From: Ctenosaura bakeri
Taxonomy: Eukaryota; Chordata; Lepidosauria; Squamata; Iguanidae
Assembly (NCBI GenBank): GCA_948474755.1
Contig: CAOLHI010002547.1
Span: forward strand, 62,001-126,000
Reading direction: 5' to 3'
Length of the DNA stretch: 64,000 nucleotides
In this document: positions 33,115 through 44,094 of the stretch, in pieces
Position numbering within the stretch: the first letter of the stretch is position 1
Layout: each line of letters begins with the position of its first letter
Program-made: the position numbers and the translations under genes
Notes under the pieces: generated by a model
Database searches by the model: none
Told to the model about the DNA's origin: nothing
Seen by the model: the letters and a program-made list of their open reading frames with translations, nothing else

Positions 33115-34040
33115 GGCCATTTCCACACGACATCATTGTCCCACAATGGGGTTGCATTGCTGCTGGTCTGCAAATCATGCTTTCACACATCATCATCATA
33201 GTCCCACTGCCAACATGTCCTCACCCATTATGATCATGGGAATTCCACTAACCAAAAAAAAAAAAAAAATCTATTAATGGTCCACAATCATGTGATGTTC
33301 CCGTTGCCAGCAGCCACATGGAATGGCCAGAAGTGTGATCTAGGCACTCCCTTTCCCAATGCAGCACAGGAAAGAGGCTTGCTGTGCTGTGGAAGGAAGA
33401 TGTGTGTCACTCACACTCCCATCCACAGGCATTCGGTGTCATGTCCTAGGCAAGCAGGCAGTAAATCTCAAGCAGCATAGCTCCTACTTACAAGGCGAGA
33501 GTCAAAGAATGTCCAAACAGAAAGGAAGCTTAGAGCGAACAAATCCATAGTCCAAACAGACAGAGTTCCAAGACAACCAGATACAAGAGCACAGAATTTC
33601 AGGGCCAAAGAGACCAGTTACTGACCTTGAGAGGAAAGGCCAGCTGGAGCCCTCTTTTATCTATGGCTGCTGTTGCTACAAGGTGTTCTCTCATTAGGGC
33701 TCGCTTAATAAGCGGGCCAAGCGACACAAGCCCTCCCTTTCATGGCATCTCTGTTGCAAGGTAGGTGTGTCAGCTATGTTTTCCTCTATTTGTTCCCCTG
33801 GCTCAGGCCCTTGTTGTTGTTGTGTATTATCTGGACCAGCTTCTGGGGACACTTCAGCCTCTGGGGAAGCCTCTGCCCCGGAGTAAGAATCCTCCTCCTC
33901 GCTGCCAAAATCTCCAAGGCAGGGCATGACACCTGGCCAGGTGCAGAGGGGAGCACGGGGGACACATTCCCATCCTGGCAAAGGCACTGCCGGGATCGCG
34001 ATGGGACGATGACAGAAAAGGATAAGATGCAGAAATGACC
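33115..34040. mobile_element. TIR element of the GGCCATTTCC group, carrying an LTR
   Basis: Starts GGCCATTTCCACACGACATC and ends with a diverged inverse (ACGATGAC...GCAGAAATGACC). Flanks TTA / ATA fit a 3-bp duplication. It lies inside repeat X. Without the LTR at 33437-33931 it is about 430 bp, close to the 439-bp element at 56428-56866. Confidence 0.65.
33437..33931 (-). mobile_element. Solo LTR of an LTR retrotransposon
   Basis: On the minus strand this 495-bp unit begins TGTCATGCCCTGCC and ends CCTAGGACATGACA, an inverted TG/CA pair (TGTCATG / CATGACA). It carries a TATA-like GATAAAAG near 33655-33662. No internal gag/pol sequence is present. The flanking pentamers (TTCGG, CCTGG) do not match, so a target duplication is not visible. 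An acidic open frame on the minus strand (34056-33694) crosses the LTR edge and is not credited as a gene. Confidence 0.65.
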
Positions 34041-34280
34041 ATAGTCCAAAATGCAAAAGTAGTTTGCACTCAATTAACTCAGCAGGAGGAGAGGAGAGGA
34101 GAGGATGGAGTTGAATCTTGTCTTTCTTAGTAGTCTAAGGCAAACACAAAGTGCAGCAGCCTCTCCTGACTTGGATATTCTTCATTAATAACTGTTGCCA
34201 ACTTGACCATGTTCTGATGTTTTTTGGCCACACATAACAAATTTTCACTTGTGAAATGTTAGAGGGTTTGGCATTTGGAT

Positions 34281-35496
34281 ACTTATGTTATCTTATGTTT
34301 CCCTTTCAACAAATTATACTTCACAGGAAATGATTTTGATGTTTGACAGCTGTTATTTAACATTTGAAAATGTGTTTGATAAGTGGTAACCAACAGAGAT
34401 CTCTGGATGTGAACAGTATTCATTCTTTGGCAGAACTATGAACAATCTGTTTTGCACAAGTACCTTAAACTCCTATATGTCTACATTGGAGTAAATACCT
34501 TTCAGAGAGGAGTAAGCAGTTATACTAATGCAGGCAATAATTCAAAACATTTTACTCTGTACTGCTTCACTTTTGTAAAAAGAGTCCGAAATATACAATG
34601 TTATCTTTCAGAAATCCTGTAGAAAGCAAGATAGACCTCTCCATCTTTATAACAAAAGAAATGTTACAGAGGAGTATAATGTGCTGTTTGGTTAGCTGTT
34701 TAGTCTCTGTGCAGTGATCAAAACAAAAATATGGCTTGATATATATTGCATTCACTCACCATTTCTCATTTCATAAAACCCAGTGCCCTATTAGCTCCAA
34801 AATTCATTGCCCTATTTAACTAAATAACCCCAACTGATTCATGGAGGCCAATTCTACTCCATCTTGCAAATCTGGGACATAGCAGCTCACCCTCAGAGAG
34901 AGACAAAATGAAGGTGGGAAGAAAAGGGAATGAAAGAAAGATAGCTTTGAATGCATCAGGAGTTGGGAATATACTAGAACACTTTATTCTGAAACACTAC
35001 AAATTGTTGTCATTTTTGAGAGAGTTTAGTCCATTTACTTGCATTCAGATGAAAAATGCAAACTTCAAAAAAAAATCTTCCCCAAGAGAATCACTTTGCT
35101 TTCTTTGGTTCTAATCGCAGGCTTCCGGCCAGGAATCCATTAGTTTTATTGCCTTTAAGGCTCCTACCACTGCCTGGGTACACAAGGCCAGGAAGAACTG
35201 CAATGGCAGTGTTGTGTTGCTGCCATGAATTACCATTTGGGCTTACAAGAAAATGCTCCATCTACGGAAAATTATTCTTTTTGAATGGAGATAAGTACTG
35301 TGTGCCAGGAAGCTGCCTAAGGAAAGCCTTTAACAACATAACTAGACACTGACACATGTATACAGTTAAGTATGCTTGTTGCATTCTTTATTCCTTTAAT
35401 TGTTACAGCTTTTTTTTTTCCCTGTCACATTTTGATCTTCTGTTCATGTAGTATCTATAAACACAGGGGGGGGAAGGGGGGGCAAAATATTGCATT
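34281..35496. other. Unassigned DNA
   Basis: G-run patch 35463-35482. The 98-codon frame at 35056-35352 has no recognised domain. Confidence 0.5.
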
Positions 35497-36310
35497 ATTA
35501 TCTCACATTTCCCGGTTTGGGACTCAAGGCCATTTATAATAGTTAAAACAAACGGTTAAAAATTCACAACATACAAAAGTGAGAAATGTAATTATAGTTA
35601 TCAAAGACCTTTTAAAAAAACTATTTAAAACATAAACCATCACAAAGAAATCAGCAAATACGTAAAATATTGGACATAAATTTTGAGATGAAACCAGAGA
35701 CATATGTATTAAATCTGACTGATAAATAATTGGAGATAGGGAACAAAGATAAATTAGCTTTATATATCATTTTATCCATGAGGGTAATCTGTGCACATAA
35801 ATGGAAATCAAAAGAAAAACACCAATTGAAGCTTGGTACTTAAATTTTTTAGATATAATGGAAATGGAATCATTAACAATCTTACTAAAAGAAAAACTTC
35901 TACAAAGGTTTGAAAAAGAATGTAATGTCCATTATATCTATAAGAGAGTCTACAAAGATATATTGGGGTGAAACAGTAGTAATAAATGGTGGTTAGATTG
36001 TGGTGAATGATGATTTTGTTTAAATGCTGGTGAACTATTGTCTCATGGAAGGAAATAAACATCAAATGAAGTGGTGGAATGTAATTATGATGAGATGTTA
36101 AAAGAAGAAATGATGGAAATAAAAATAATGATTAAATGCAATGTTATGGATATATAAATGGAAGGCTATGAAGGAGAGGGAGGGAATGTCTAGGAGATAT
36201 AGTTTGATCAGTTATTGGTAAGCCATTGTAAGGCTGATTTGTGGAAAGATGCATGGAGGTTTCATTGTCTTATGTATATTTCATAAAAATGAATAATAAA
36301 AAAATAAAAC
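35497..36310 (+). mobile_element. L1-type LINE, 3' end relic
   Basis: Around 35798-35870 the plus strand reads, with frameshifts, like the L1 ORF2 C terminus (KWK, PIEAWYLK, ILDIMEME). It is followed by an A/T-rich 3' region that ends in an adenine-rich AATAATAAAAAAATAAAA tail. Heavily decayed; assignment rests on a short motif and the tail. Confidence 0.5.
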
Positions 36311-36854
36311 GAAAGCAGCAACTTTCTTTCTGCAGGATTCACAATAGCATATACCATACTTTCCAACTGTCCTGATCTGATGGGGACAGTTCCAATGAAA
36401 CTCCTGTCACCCTGTTACTGCATTTGCTAGTCAAGATTTGGGGCTGCCAGATATCATTTTGATATCAATAATTTGGCTCTCTTCCACCACCCCTCTCCAC
36501 ATGTTTGTGAGGCTCCCGGACAAGCACAGAACTAGGCTCAGCCACTAAACGCTGCAACATCCCAAGACAATACAGGCAGGCCAGAAATAGCCAGATCACC
36601 GCTTTAGGAGACCTCTCTGCAAACACCCTCATTATGTATACACACTGTTTACAAAGGACTCCCTGCCCCAAGCAGGCAACTTGGCAAGCCAAATACTCAA
36701 ATGTCAAACACTGAGCATTTGCATACTGTCTACCTCTTTGTCAATTCAGACTTAACGCAATCATGCTAAATTTTGACCTTTTCAAAGCTTTGTCTTGTGC
36801 CCGAAACTCATTGTTTTCCCCAAGTACGGAATAGCCTGCAGTTACATTTCTCCC

Positions 36855-36861
36855 TATAAAA
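36855..36861 (+). promoter_or_regulatory. TATA box of solo LTR
   Basis: TATAAAA in a GC-richer context just upstream of the presumed R region. Confidence 0.7.
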
Positions 36862-37106
36862 ACCCCTGATTCCGAGACCTTCCTCGGATCGCTCCGGACT
36901 TCCATCCAGCCTTGCTGCTGCTTTGTTTGGCAGGCTGTCCCCTCAGTCCCACGTACTGAGACTCCATACCAACGAACTCAAGCTTCAGGACAGGTGTCAT
37001 ATCACCCAATTCAACAATCCCTCTCAAAATCCCTCTATACCACTCCAACCTTTATTTTCTATAGTTATCTGAGTGCATGTGTTGCATACACTGTTTGTCT
37101 GTATTT

Positions 37107-37113
37107 AATAAAA
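37107..37113 (+). promoter_or_regulatory. Polyadenylation signal of solo LTR
   Basis: AATAAAA in the expected place after the TATA box. Confidence 0.7.
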
Positions 37114-37620
37114 ATCTCAACTATTCTTAAACTTGGTGTGCTCCTTGGCTTGGGCTGACCCCGTAGACATTGGGTAAAAAGATTCCGCTGTGTTGCCTTG
37201 CCTCTCACATTGCTAACTTGTGCTCTAGCTAATTTCCCCAAACTTAGTTAATTGAGAGCGCATAATAGGTGTCCCTCCCGGGACCCCCAGTAAACAGGGT
37301 AACAACCCCATCTCTTCAGCTGCTTTTAAAGAGTCCCAGTTTCTTTCTCCTCCTCTTCCTTTCCCCCCTTTGTTCTCAACTCATTTCACTTGCTGCAAAT
37401 TGAGTTCAAAGTAGCTTGCACTCAATAAACTTGGCAGGGAGCAAAAGGGCAAAAGCGCAGAATCTTGCCCTTCTCTGTAGGCTCAGTCAAAAGAAAACTG
37501 CCACAGCCTCTCCTAGTTTGTGTATTCTTTTTCATTAATAATTTTTGTCATCTTGACCAGACTTTGATGTTGCTTGGCCACACATGTCCCTGTTTTCCTC
37601 TGTGAAATGTTGAATGGTAA

Positions 37621-37972
37621 GCACACACTTATATGGAGAACATTGATACCCCAGGCCTGTTTTCATCTTCACCTGTAAACAAAGTTATTCCTCTTTCTCT
37701 CCTTTATTTTCCCTCTCCTTGCTCTCTCTCTCTCTCTCTTTGTCTTAATACTATCTCCTGCTTTTCTCTCTGTTCATTTCCCCTCTGCTTAGTGAACAGT
37801 GGTATCTTTCCCCCTCCAACTGCTTGAAGAATTTGGAGGCCTTGTGGAGAGGTGTGCCAAAATAAAGTAGTCTTATTACCCTCTCTGGAGAAATGATCAC
37901 ACCTGATCTCCCCTCACCATCTTTCCTTCTAGAGTAGTTTGTGGATATTAGATAACCAGTGACTTAAGATTA
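37621..37972. other. Unassigned, pyrimidine-rich
   Basis: Includes a (CT)n tract at about 37720-37742. Confidence 0.55.
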
Positions 37973-38396
37973 TCTAATATATAAAAGTCAAAGTTTGTGA
38001 GTTTGTCTGTGTCAGGTGAAGACCTGACCTCATATGATTGGCTGTGTCAGGTGAAGACCTCATATGATTGGCTGCCTAAGAAGATTCTATGGAACCCTGA
38101 GGTTTGCAGTTTAGGGAAGGGGCTTTAGAATTCTTAGGGAGAGAGAGAGCTCTTGGGGCTGGCCAGTTGCTATGGAGATGAGGCCTAGCAGCAAGGAGGA
38201 GGGCAGTGTATTCCCTCAGGAACCTATCCTCTGCATGTTAATAATAACTCTGAATACAGATTGGATTGGGGAATATGGGGGAAAGTTACAGGTACTGGAC
38301 AGTTTGGGGAACTAGAAACACAGGATCTCAAACCTTTCTAAGAAGTATTATCTATGAGAAAATAACATCCCGGGCAACACTAGGTGTATACGCTAG
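37973..38396 (+). mobile_element. Non-autonomous Helitron-like element, copy 2 (complete)
   Basis: Begins TCTAATATATAAAAGTCAAA after an A and ends ACACTAGGTGTATACGCTAG before a T. A 5' TC, a 3' CTAG and insertion between A and T are Helitron features, and the ACAC..GTGT pair near the end could form the short subterminal hairpin. Near the 5' end a 30-bp unit (CAGGTGAAGACCTCATATGA type) is duplicated. Bases 38092-38156 are the inverse of a MITE A arm. The element codes for nothing; 424 bp. Confidence 0.75.
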
Positions 38397-39207
38397 TACT
38401 AAATATTTTAAATAACTAATTCATTTTAGAATTATAATATCCCCAAAGTTTACAAAATAACACCAAGGTACAATCAAGCTGTTAAGGATCTCTTTAGTAT
38501 ACATAAAAACTCAGGTGATTAACTTTCACAAGTTTTGGAGAGACAGAGGCAGAAGCAGAGGCAGATACAAACACATCTTATAAACAAACTTTATTATTTT
38601 AATTATTATTATAAACAAATTTATTTATTATTATAGAAAAAGTTAATGCTCTGTCATTCTTGTAAGGTAAAGTGGTAAACGAAGATGGATATAGTACCTC
38701 TTTCAATCTGATTTAAGAATATACGAGACCTATATTTCTGTGTTCAGTAAAAAAAAAAAAAGCAAGCATATTTTCAATTATGATTTTGGCTTGGATTGAT
38801 AGAGGGTTCCACAAAAAACAATGAAGAGATTATCATGAAACAGATTAGCTAGGGTGTTGCCATTGGGAGACAGAAGAAATAAATGCAACAGCTGAATTAC
38901 ACATTCACTGATGGAAGGGTTATAAAACAGTAAAGGTTTTGCCCATGAAAACTCTGCTTAAAGAGCCCAAATCACCTGAAACTATGTCTGTTCATTTACG
39001 TTATACCGCTGTCTGTATCACGTGGTTAAAGTGCGGCAGTGTACGGTATGCATCCCCTCAGGGTCCCCAGATCAGTTATTTCATTTTCCCGCAGATGCCT
39101 TCTGGGGGCATGGGGGCATTTTGCCATGTTTTTGCAACCCCTTGTCCATTTTGGGCAAAGGTGAAGACTTAAAAAAAAAAACAGAATTGCAAGTGACTTT
39201 GTATTTG
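38397..39207. other. Unassigned DNA
   Basis: TTA/TTTA-rich patch 38584-38636; A-run 38748-38761. Confidence 0.5.
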
Positions 39208-39441
39208 TTGTTGTGTGCCTTCAAGTAATTTCTGACTTATGGTGACCCTCAGGTGAACCTATCCTAGGGTTTTCTTGGCCAGATTTGTTCAGAGGGGGGT
39301 TGCCTTTACTTTCCTCTGAGGCTGAGTGATTGTTTCTTGCCCAAGGTCACCCAGTGGGTTTCTATGGCTGAGCAGGGGTTCGAATCCCAGTCAACAAAAT
39401 CATAGTCCAGTGCTCAAACCACTTCAGCCCTCTGGCTCTGA
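39208..39441 (-). mobile_element. Sauria-type SINE, near full length
   Basis: Inverted tail TTGTTGTGTGCCTTCAAGTA at the left, CAAGGTCACCCAGTGGGTTT in the body, head ending near CAGCCCTCTGGCTC. Confidence 0.92.
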
Positions 39442-39669
39442 CTTGTAATTATTTGCTGTTTTAAGAAAGGTCTCTAGTGGACCTAATATGACCTTAAAGG
39501 GGAGTGGGGCTAAGACATGGTGAAAATGCTCCCTCACACTCCCTGGAGGGTACTTGGGGGTGTTTGAGCAAAAAAATGACTTTTTAGGGGAAGTCCTCTA
39601 AGGTCTCATAAGGGGGTAATGTGACCCCATCACTTCCCACAGTTGCTTACTCTTTATCTATATAAAAGA

Positions 39670-40159
39670 CTAGCGTATATACCCAACATTGCCCCAGATT
39701 TTATCTTCTCATAGGTTATTAAAAATACCTTAGGACTGACCTTACCTTAGGAATTAGATGAAGTTCAAATACACAGATTTGAGATCCTGTGTCTCTAATT
39801 CCTTAGACTGTCTTGTCCAGTACCTGTAACTTTCCCCCATATTCCCCAATCCAATCTGTATTCAGAGTTATTAACATGCAGAGGTTGGGTTCCTGAGCGA
39901 ATACACTGCCCTCCTCCTTGCTGCTAGGCCTCATCTCCATAGCAACTGGCCTACTAAAGACAGCCACATTTGACTGAGGCCCAAGAGCTCTCTCTCTCTA
40001 AGAATTCTAAAGGCCACTCCCTAAACTGCCAACCCCAGGTTTCCATAGAATCTTCTAAGGCAGCCAATCATCTGAGGTCTTCGGCTGTCACAGCCGATCA
40101 TATGAGGTCTTCTCACCTGACATGGAGAAACAGACAAACTTTGACTTTTATATATTAGA
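39670..40159 (-). mobile_element. Non-autonomous Helitron-like element, copy 3
   Basis: On the minus strand it begins TCTAATATATAAAAGTCAAA after an A and ends GGTATATACGCTAG before a T, the same boundaries as copy 2. The internal block at about 39983-40055 again matches the arm of MITE A. 490 bp. Confidence 0.75.
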
Positions 40160-41308
40160 TTTACTCAGATCAAAAGACCCAGATGTAGATGCCTTTCAAC
40201 ATCAGAAGTCAGTTTGGTTGGCATCCAGCCAATAAGTCATTTTCTACTGTGGTGCCATGCCACTGGACCATCCCCCTAGAGATATCTGACTGGCATCAAG
40301 AAAGGATTGTGTTCTTTTCTGGGATACTTAGTTAAACTTCTCTGAGTCATTTATATTCTTTTTTAAACTTTTGTTTTCAGTACTGGCTGCTCAACTTGTA
40401 ACTTATTGCTCATTTGGTTTATGTTTTTCCTTTAAACGTCTGTACCCTTATTAACAGCAAAGCTAGACAGACGTATTTTAAAGCAGATAAACAAATAAAC
40501 CCCAGCAATCACGATTAGAAGAACAACCCTGCTTTCAAATATTTAAGTTTTGTACAGCTCAGATTCTTTGAAATTCAGTGGAGCAGCAAAGGGCATCTTG
40601 CCAATCAAATGCGTAAAAAGAAAAAGCAACAAAATGTTCCCAGTGAAATAAGAAACTTTGCAAGGAAGATACTGAGGAGACTTCCTGACACAGTCCAGCA
40701 TTGCTTCTTAGAGGCATCAGCAGATGGATGCTGGCGTGGGCGGAAGCGAACAGAGATGGGCATGCTTTCAATGGGATTAGAGAGCAAAGGAGAACAGCTG
40801 GGATGCCATTTGGCAGTGCAAAGGATGTTTGAAAAATGCTGCTGAAACTGATTCAAAGCACTTACATATGTTGAAATGTCCAAGTTCAGGGAGCTTCTTC
40901 AACTTGTAACCCAAGAAACCTAATTTTTACTAATAAAGCCCTTAGCTTTTACAACTCCATTCCTCTTTCTTTAGGTCTGAGCTTATCAGGGTCTGCCTGA
41001 AAACCTAAGATGAGCAATTTTCTAGCCATAAAGTAATCTGTAGTAATCTACTCCTGTTTACAGAAAAGCAAAACTAATAACAAACATCATAACATGCAGG
41101 AACAATGTTAACCACTTATCTGTCTGGAAAAACAGCAGAAGATAGCACAACCTATAGAAATGGTCTAATAGAAAGGAAAATGCACTGTAGCTTGGAACGG
41201 GCAAACATTGTAGGCTGCACCCAAACTCTTCCCATTCGTTCTTATTTTGGCATTCCCTTGTACAAAAATAGACATTGTTTGCCTTCATAGGGTTATCTTC
41301 TTTTTTAA
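40160..41308. other. Unassigned DNA
   Basis: Open frames on both strands around 40605-40883 (78-92 codons) have no domain. Confidence 0.5.
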
Positions 41309-41462
41309 TTTTTATTTATTTGCTTAATTTTTATTCCACCTTTCCTCTCATATGAGATCTTTAGCTCTACATCATCAAAATCTGTGAACTAGATTAAATT
41401 GAGAGCCAAAGATGTGACCAATATCATGGAAGTAACTCCATGGGGATTTGAACCTGGGTTTC
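41309..41462 (-). mobile_element. tRNA-derived SINE with L2/CORE-type tail
   Basis: On the minus strand: B box GGTTCAAATCC near 41450, then a diverged body and a tail GAGAGGAAAGGTGGAATAAA ending in AAATAAATAAA. The tail is unlike the Bov-B tail and links this copy to fragments at 1837 and 12640. Confidence 0.5.
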
Positions 41463-41703
41463 CTTGGCCAAGATAAACATTCCAGTTGGGACCTAAAGAA
41501 GTAGTTTCAGGAGCCCAAGAAGTGCTGGAGCTTTTAAAAAAGAAAAGAAACATCTTTCCTGAAGGGGGTGTTAATGGAATTTGCTGTGTCAAGAACAAAA
41601 ATAAGTTCTTTTGTGAGTTGAGGGGTGGTGATACAAGGTACCTTCACTTGGTAGGGCTGGTGAAACACACAATTTTCTGTTCTATTTGGGGTGGCAAGGT
41701 AAA

Positions 41704-42573
41704 ATCATAGAATCATAGAAATGTAGAGTTGGAAGAGACCACAGGGGCCATCCAGTCCAACTCCCTGCCATGCAGGAACACCCTCAAAGCACTCCCGACA
41801 GATGGCCATCAAGCCTCTGCTTAAAAACCTCCAAGGAAGGAGACTCCACTACACTCCGAGGCAGCAGATTCCACTGCTGAACTGCCCTTATTGTCAGGAA
41901 GTTCTTCCTGAGGTTCAGGTGGAATCTCCTTTCCTGCAGCTTGGATCCATTGCTCCTTGTCCTGGTGTCTGGAGCAGCAGAAAACAAGCCCTCTCCTTCC
42001 TCTACGTGGCATCCCTTCAAATATTTAAACATGGCTATCATGTCCCCTCTTAACCTTCTCTTCTGCAGACTAAACATCCCCAGCTCTCTAAGTCTATCCC
42101 CATAGGGCTTGGTTTCCAGGCCTCTCACCATTTTGGTCGCCCTCCTCTGGACTTGCTCCAGCTTGTCAATATCCCTCTTGAATTGGGGTGCTCAGAACTG
42201 GACACAGTATTCAAGATGGGGCCTAACCAAAGCAGAGTAGAGTGGTACCAGTACCTCCCTCGATCTAGACACCATACTCCTATTGATGCAGCTGAGAATT
42301 GCATTGGCTTTCTTGGCTGCCGCATCACACTGCTGACTCATGTTCAGCTTGTGGTCTATGAAGACTCCTAGATCCCTTTCACATGTACTGCTACCCAGCC
42401 ATGTGTCCCGCATCCTATATTTGTGGATTCCATTTTTTCTACCTAACTGTAGGACCTTACACTTCTCTCTGTTGAATTTCATTTTGTTAGCTTTGGCCCA
42501 GCTCTCCAATCTATCCAGGTCATTTTGAATTTTGATCCTGTCCTCTGGCGTATTAGCAACCCCTCCCAATTTG
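41704..42573 (-). mobile_element. CR1 LINE, young ORF2 C-terminal half and 3' end
   Basis: On the minus strand one reading frame runs from FADDTKLGGVANTPEDR (just inside the catalytic box) to FKQRLDGHLSGVL, broken only by one TGA where other copies have the tryptophan of FWAP (near 42177). Recognisable parts are REKCKVLQLGRKN, PLYSALVRPHLEYC, VQRRATKMVRGLE and MIAMFKYLKGCHVEEG. It ends in AATCATAGAATCATAGAA-type 3' terminal repeats (plus-strand text). The near-intact frame indicates a recent insertion. Confidence 0.95.
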
Positions 42574-44094
42574 GTGTCATCTGCATCCTTTTGATAGTTG
42601 TGAAGGAGATCATTTCAGCAGGTGTTGCTCATACGAAATATGAAATTCTGTTCTACACCACCATTAAAGAGAGAGCAGCCCTTTCCCTTATACCACCTGG
42701 TGACACTTGCTCTGCCTCAGGCAGCAAAAAATACTGAGTAGCCTGAGACAAAGACAGAGAAAAACCAGGGAACTAGGATTCATGCATGAATAAAGAGCCA
42801 GAGAAGAGTGGATCTGCTAAAGTTTCTCTTAAAATTGGCCTATATAAATCCAAGCCAAACCCATGCTTAAAATATATGATTTTTTAAAAGATGAAACTCT
42901 AGGGGAAAGGTGAGCTGTCTGCTCAACTACATTTGACATAAAAATGCGTGAAAATCCAGTTACAGAAAAGAGGACATACAGAGAGCACCTTCACATGAGA
43001 CACTGGTTGAATAAAAGGAGAAGAGCAATTTTGATTTCCCGTGCCAGTTCATCACCTGAACTTTTTTTTTTCAACTGATCTCCCGGAAAGAGATACAAGT
43101 TGGGGAGAGAGTGAAAAGAAATAACTTAAAAATAGTTCCCTTGTCACCAAGGCAAGAGAACTGAATAGATTCAAATCTGAATCCCTTCATTGACCAGGAT
43201 TCAATTTCATATTCATCAAGAAGACAGAGAATTACACACAGAGTAATTCTAACCTGACTTTTTTATTTTCATTCTCCATCTCACTTACAGAAATGCAAAT
43301 CAATACAAATGTCCCTTGTATGCACCAGGCACAGTATTTTGCTCTCATGAAAATGGGACAATAATCAAACTGAACAAACTGTTCATTTGAATATGTTTCT
43401 TCTGTATTTCAAATTATTTTTTAAACTCTTCTTTTTTTTCTCGAGGAAAAACTTGATAAAATCCAGTATATCTTCCCAACTTCTCTGCATAATCACCACC
43501 AAAAAGGAAAATCAGCTTATGAACTGAATCTCAACATCATGTCATATTGTACTAGCATAGCTGAGTCTAAAGCAAAATATTTGCCCCAAACGGTGTAGAC
43601 CCACTTAATCAATGTGAACTTGGTAAGTCAACTTTCATCTAAATCCCAGTGATTCAAGGGGCCTATTTTTGCTGGTATTAACAACTGGATTTAGGCACAG
43701 GGCAAGGGTGGGAATCAGACAATTCTCCAGATGTAATTGGACTACAACTCCCTTATGTCATAGCCAACATAATCAATAGTAAGGAGTGTGGGACCTGAAG
43801 TCAGACCATCTATAATATTGAGATGATAGTTATGGGAGACAAAGAAGATGGTAAAATGTAATGGGAATGTGATATTTGGCAAGAGATTGGAAGCAATATG
43901 GTGGTATATGATTTGTTTTGCTGGACTGTTCAGCCACATATATGCTTCCTGATGAGACTTTTATTCTGCCATTGCATTGTCTAATTCACAGAATTTTGTA
44001 GGGCTCCCGTCAACATTGTCTTCCACTCATAACCATCCTAAGCTCTCCTACCACATCTTGGGCAATGGGTGAGGAATTTGCCTCATAACAGACA
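42574..44094. other. Unassigned DNA
   Basis: No recognised element; T-run 43061-43071. Confidence 0.5.

Larger units (their letters stand above)
32969..34280 (+). repeat. Interspersed repeat X, copy 2, split by a nested insertion
   Basis: Left part 32969-33114 carries GGGACAGTCCCAATTAATCC and CTTTTCAGCTGCTTTTAAAG. Right part 34041-34280 resumes at GTAGTTTGCACTCAATTAAC and runs to TTCACTTGTGAAATGTT. Both align in order with copy 3, and what lies between is foreign. Confidence 0.8.
36413..37304 (+). mobile_element. Solo LTR, endogenous-retrovirus-like, with 4-bp target duplication
   Basis: The 892-bp unit begins TGTTAC and ends GTAACA, and is flanked on both sides by ACCC (36409-36412 and 37305-37308). 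It contains a TATA box (TATAAAA, 36855-36861) and about 250 bp downstream a poly(A) signal (AATAAAA, 37107-37113), giving the U3-R-U5 order on the plus strand. No internal viral genes remain, so it is a product of LTR-LTR recombination. The length and 4-bp duplication fit a gammaretrovirus-like ERV or another class with 4-bp integration; the class is inferred. Confidence 0.85.
36358..37620 (+). repeat. Interspersed repeat X, copy 3, split by a solo LTR
   Basis: Left part 36358-36412 (CTGATGGGGACAGTTCC) and right part 37305-37620 (CTCTTCAGCTGCTTTTAAAG through TCTGTGAAATGTTGAATGG) are continuous with copy 2. The sum is about 370 bp, the best estimate of the repeat's length. Confidence 0.8.

Noticed and set aside
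33694..34056. Acidic 120-codon frame (SEEEDSYSGAEASPEAE) that looked like a possible protein
   Set aside because: It crosses the boundary between the LTR and the TIR element, has no domain, and appears to be LTR-derived sequence.
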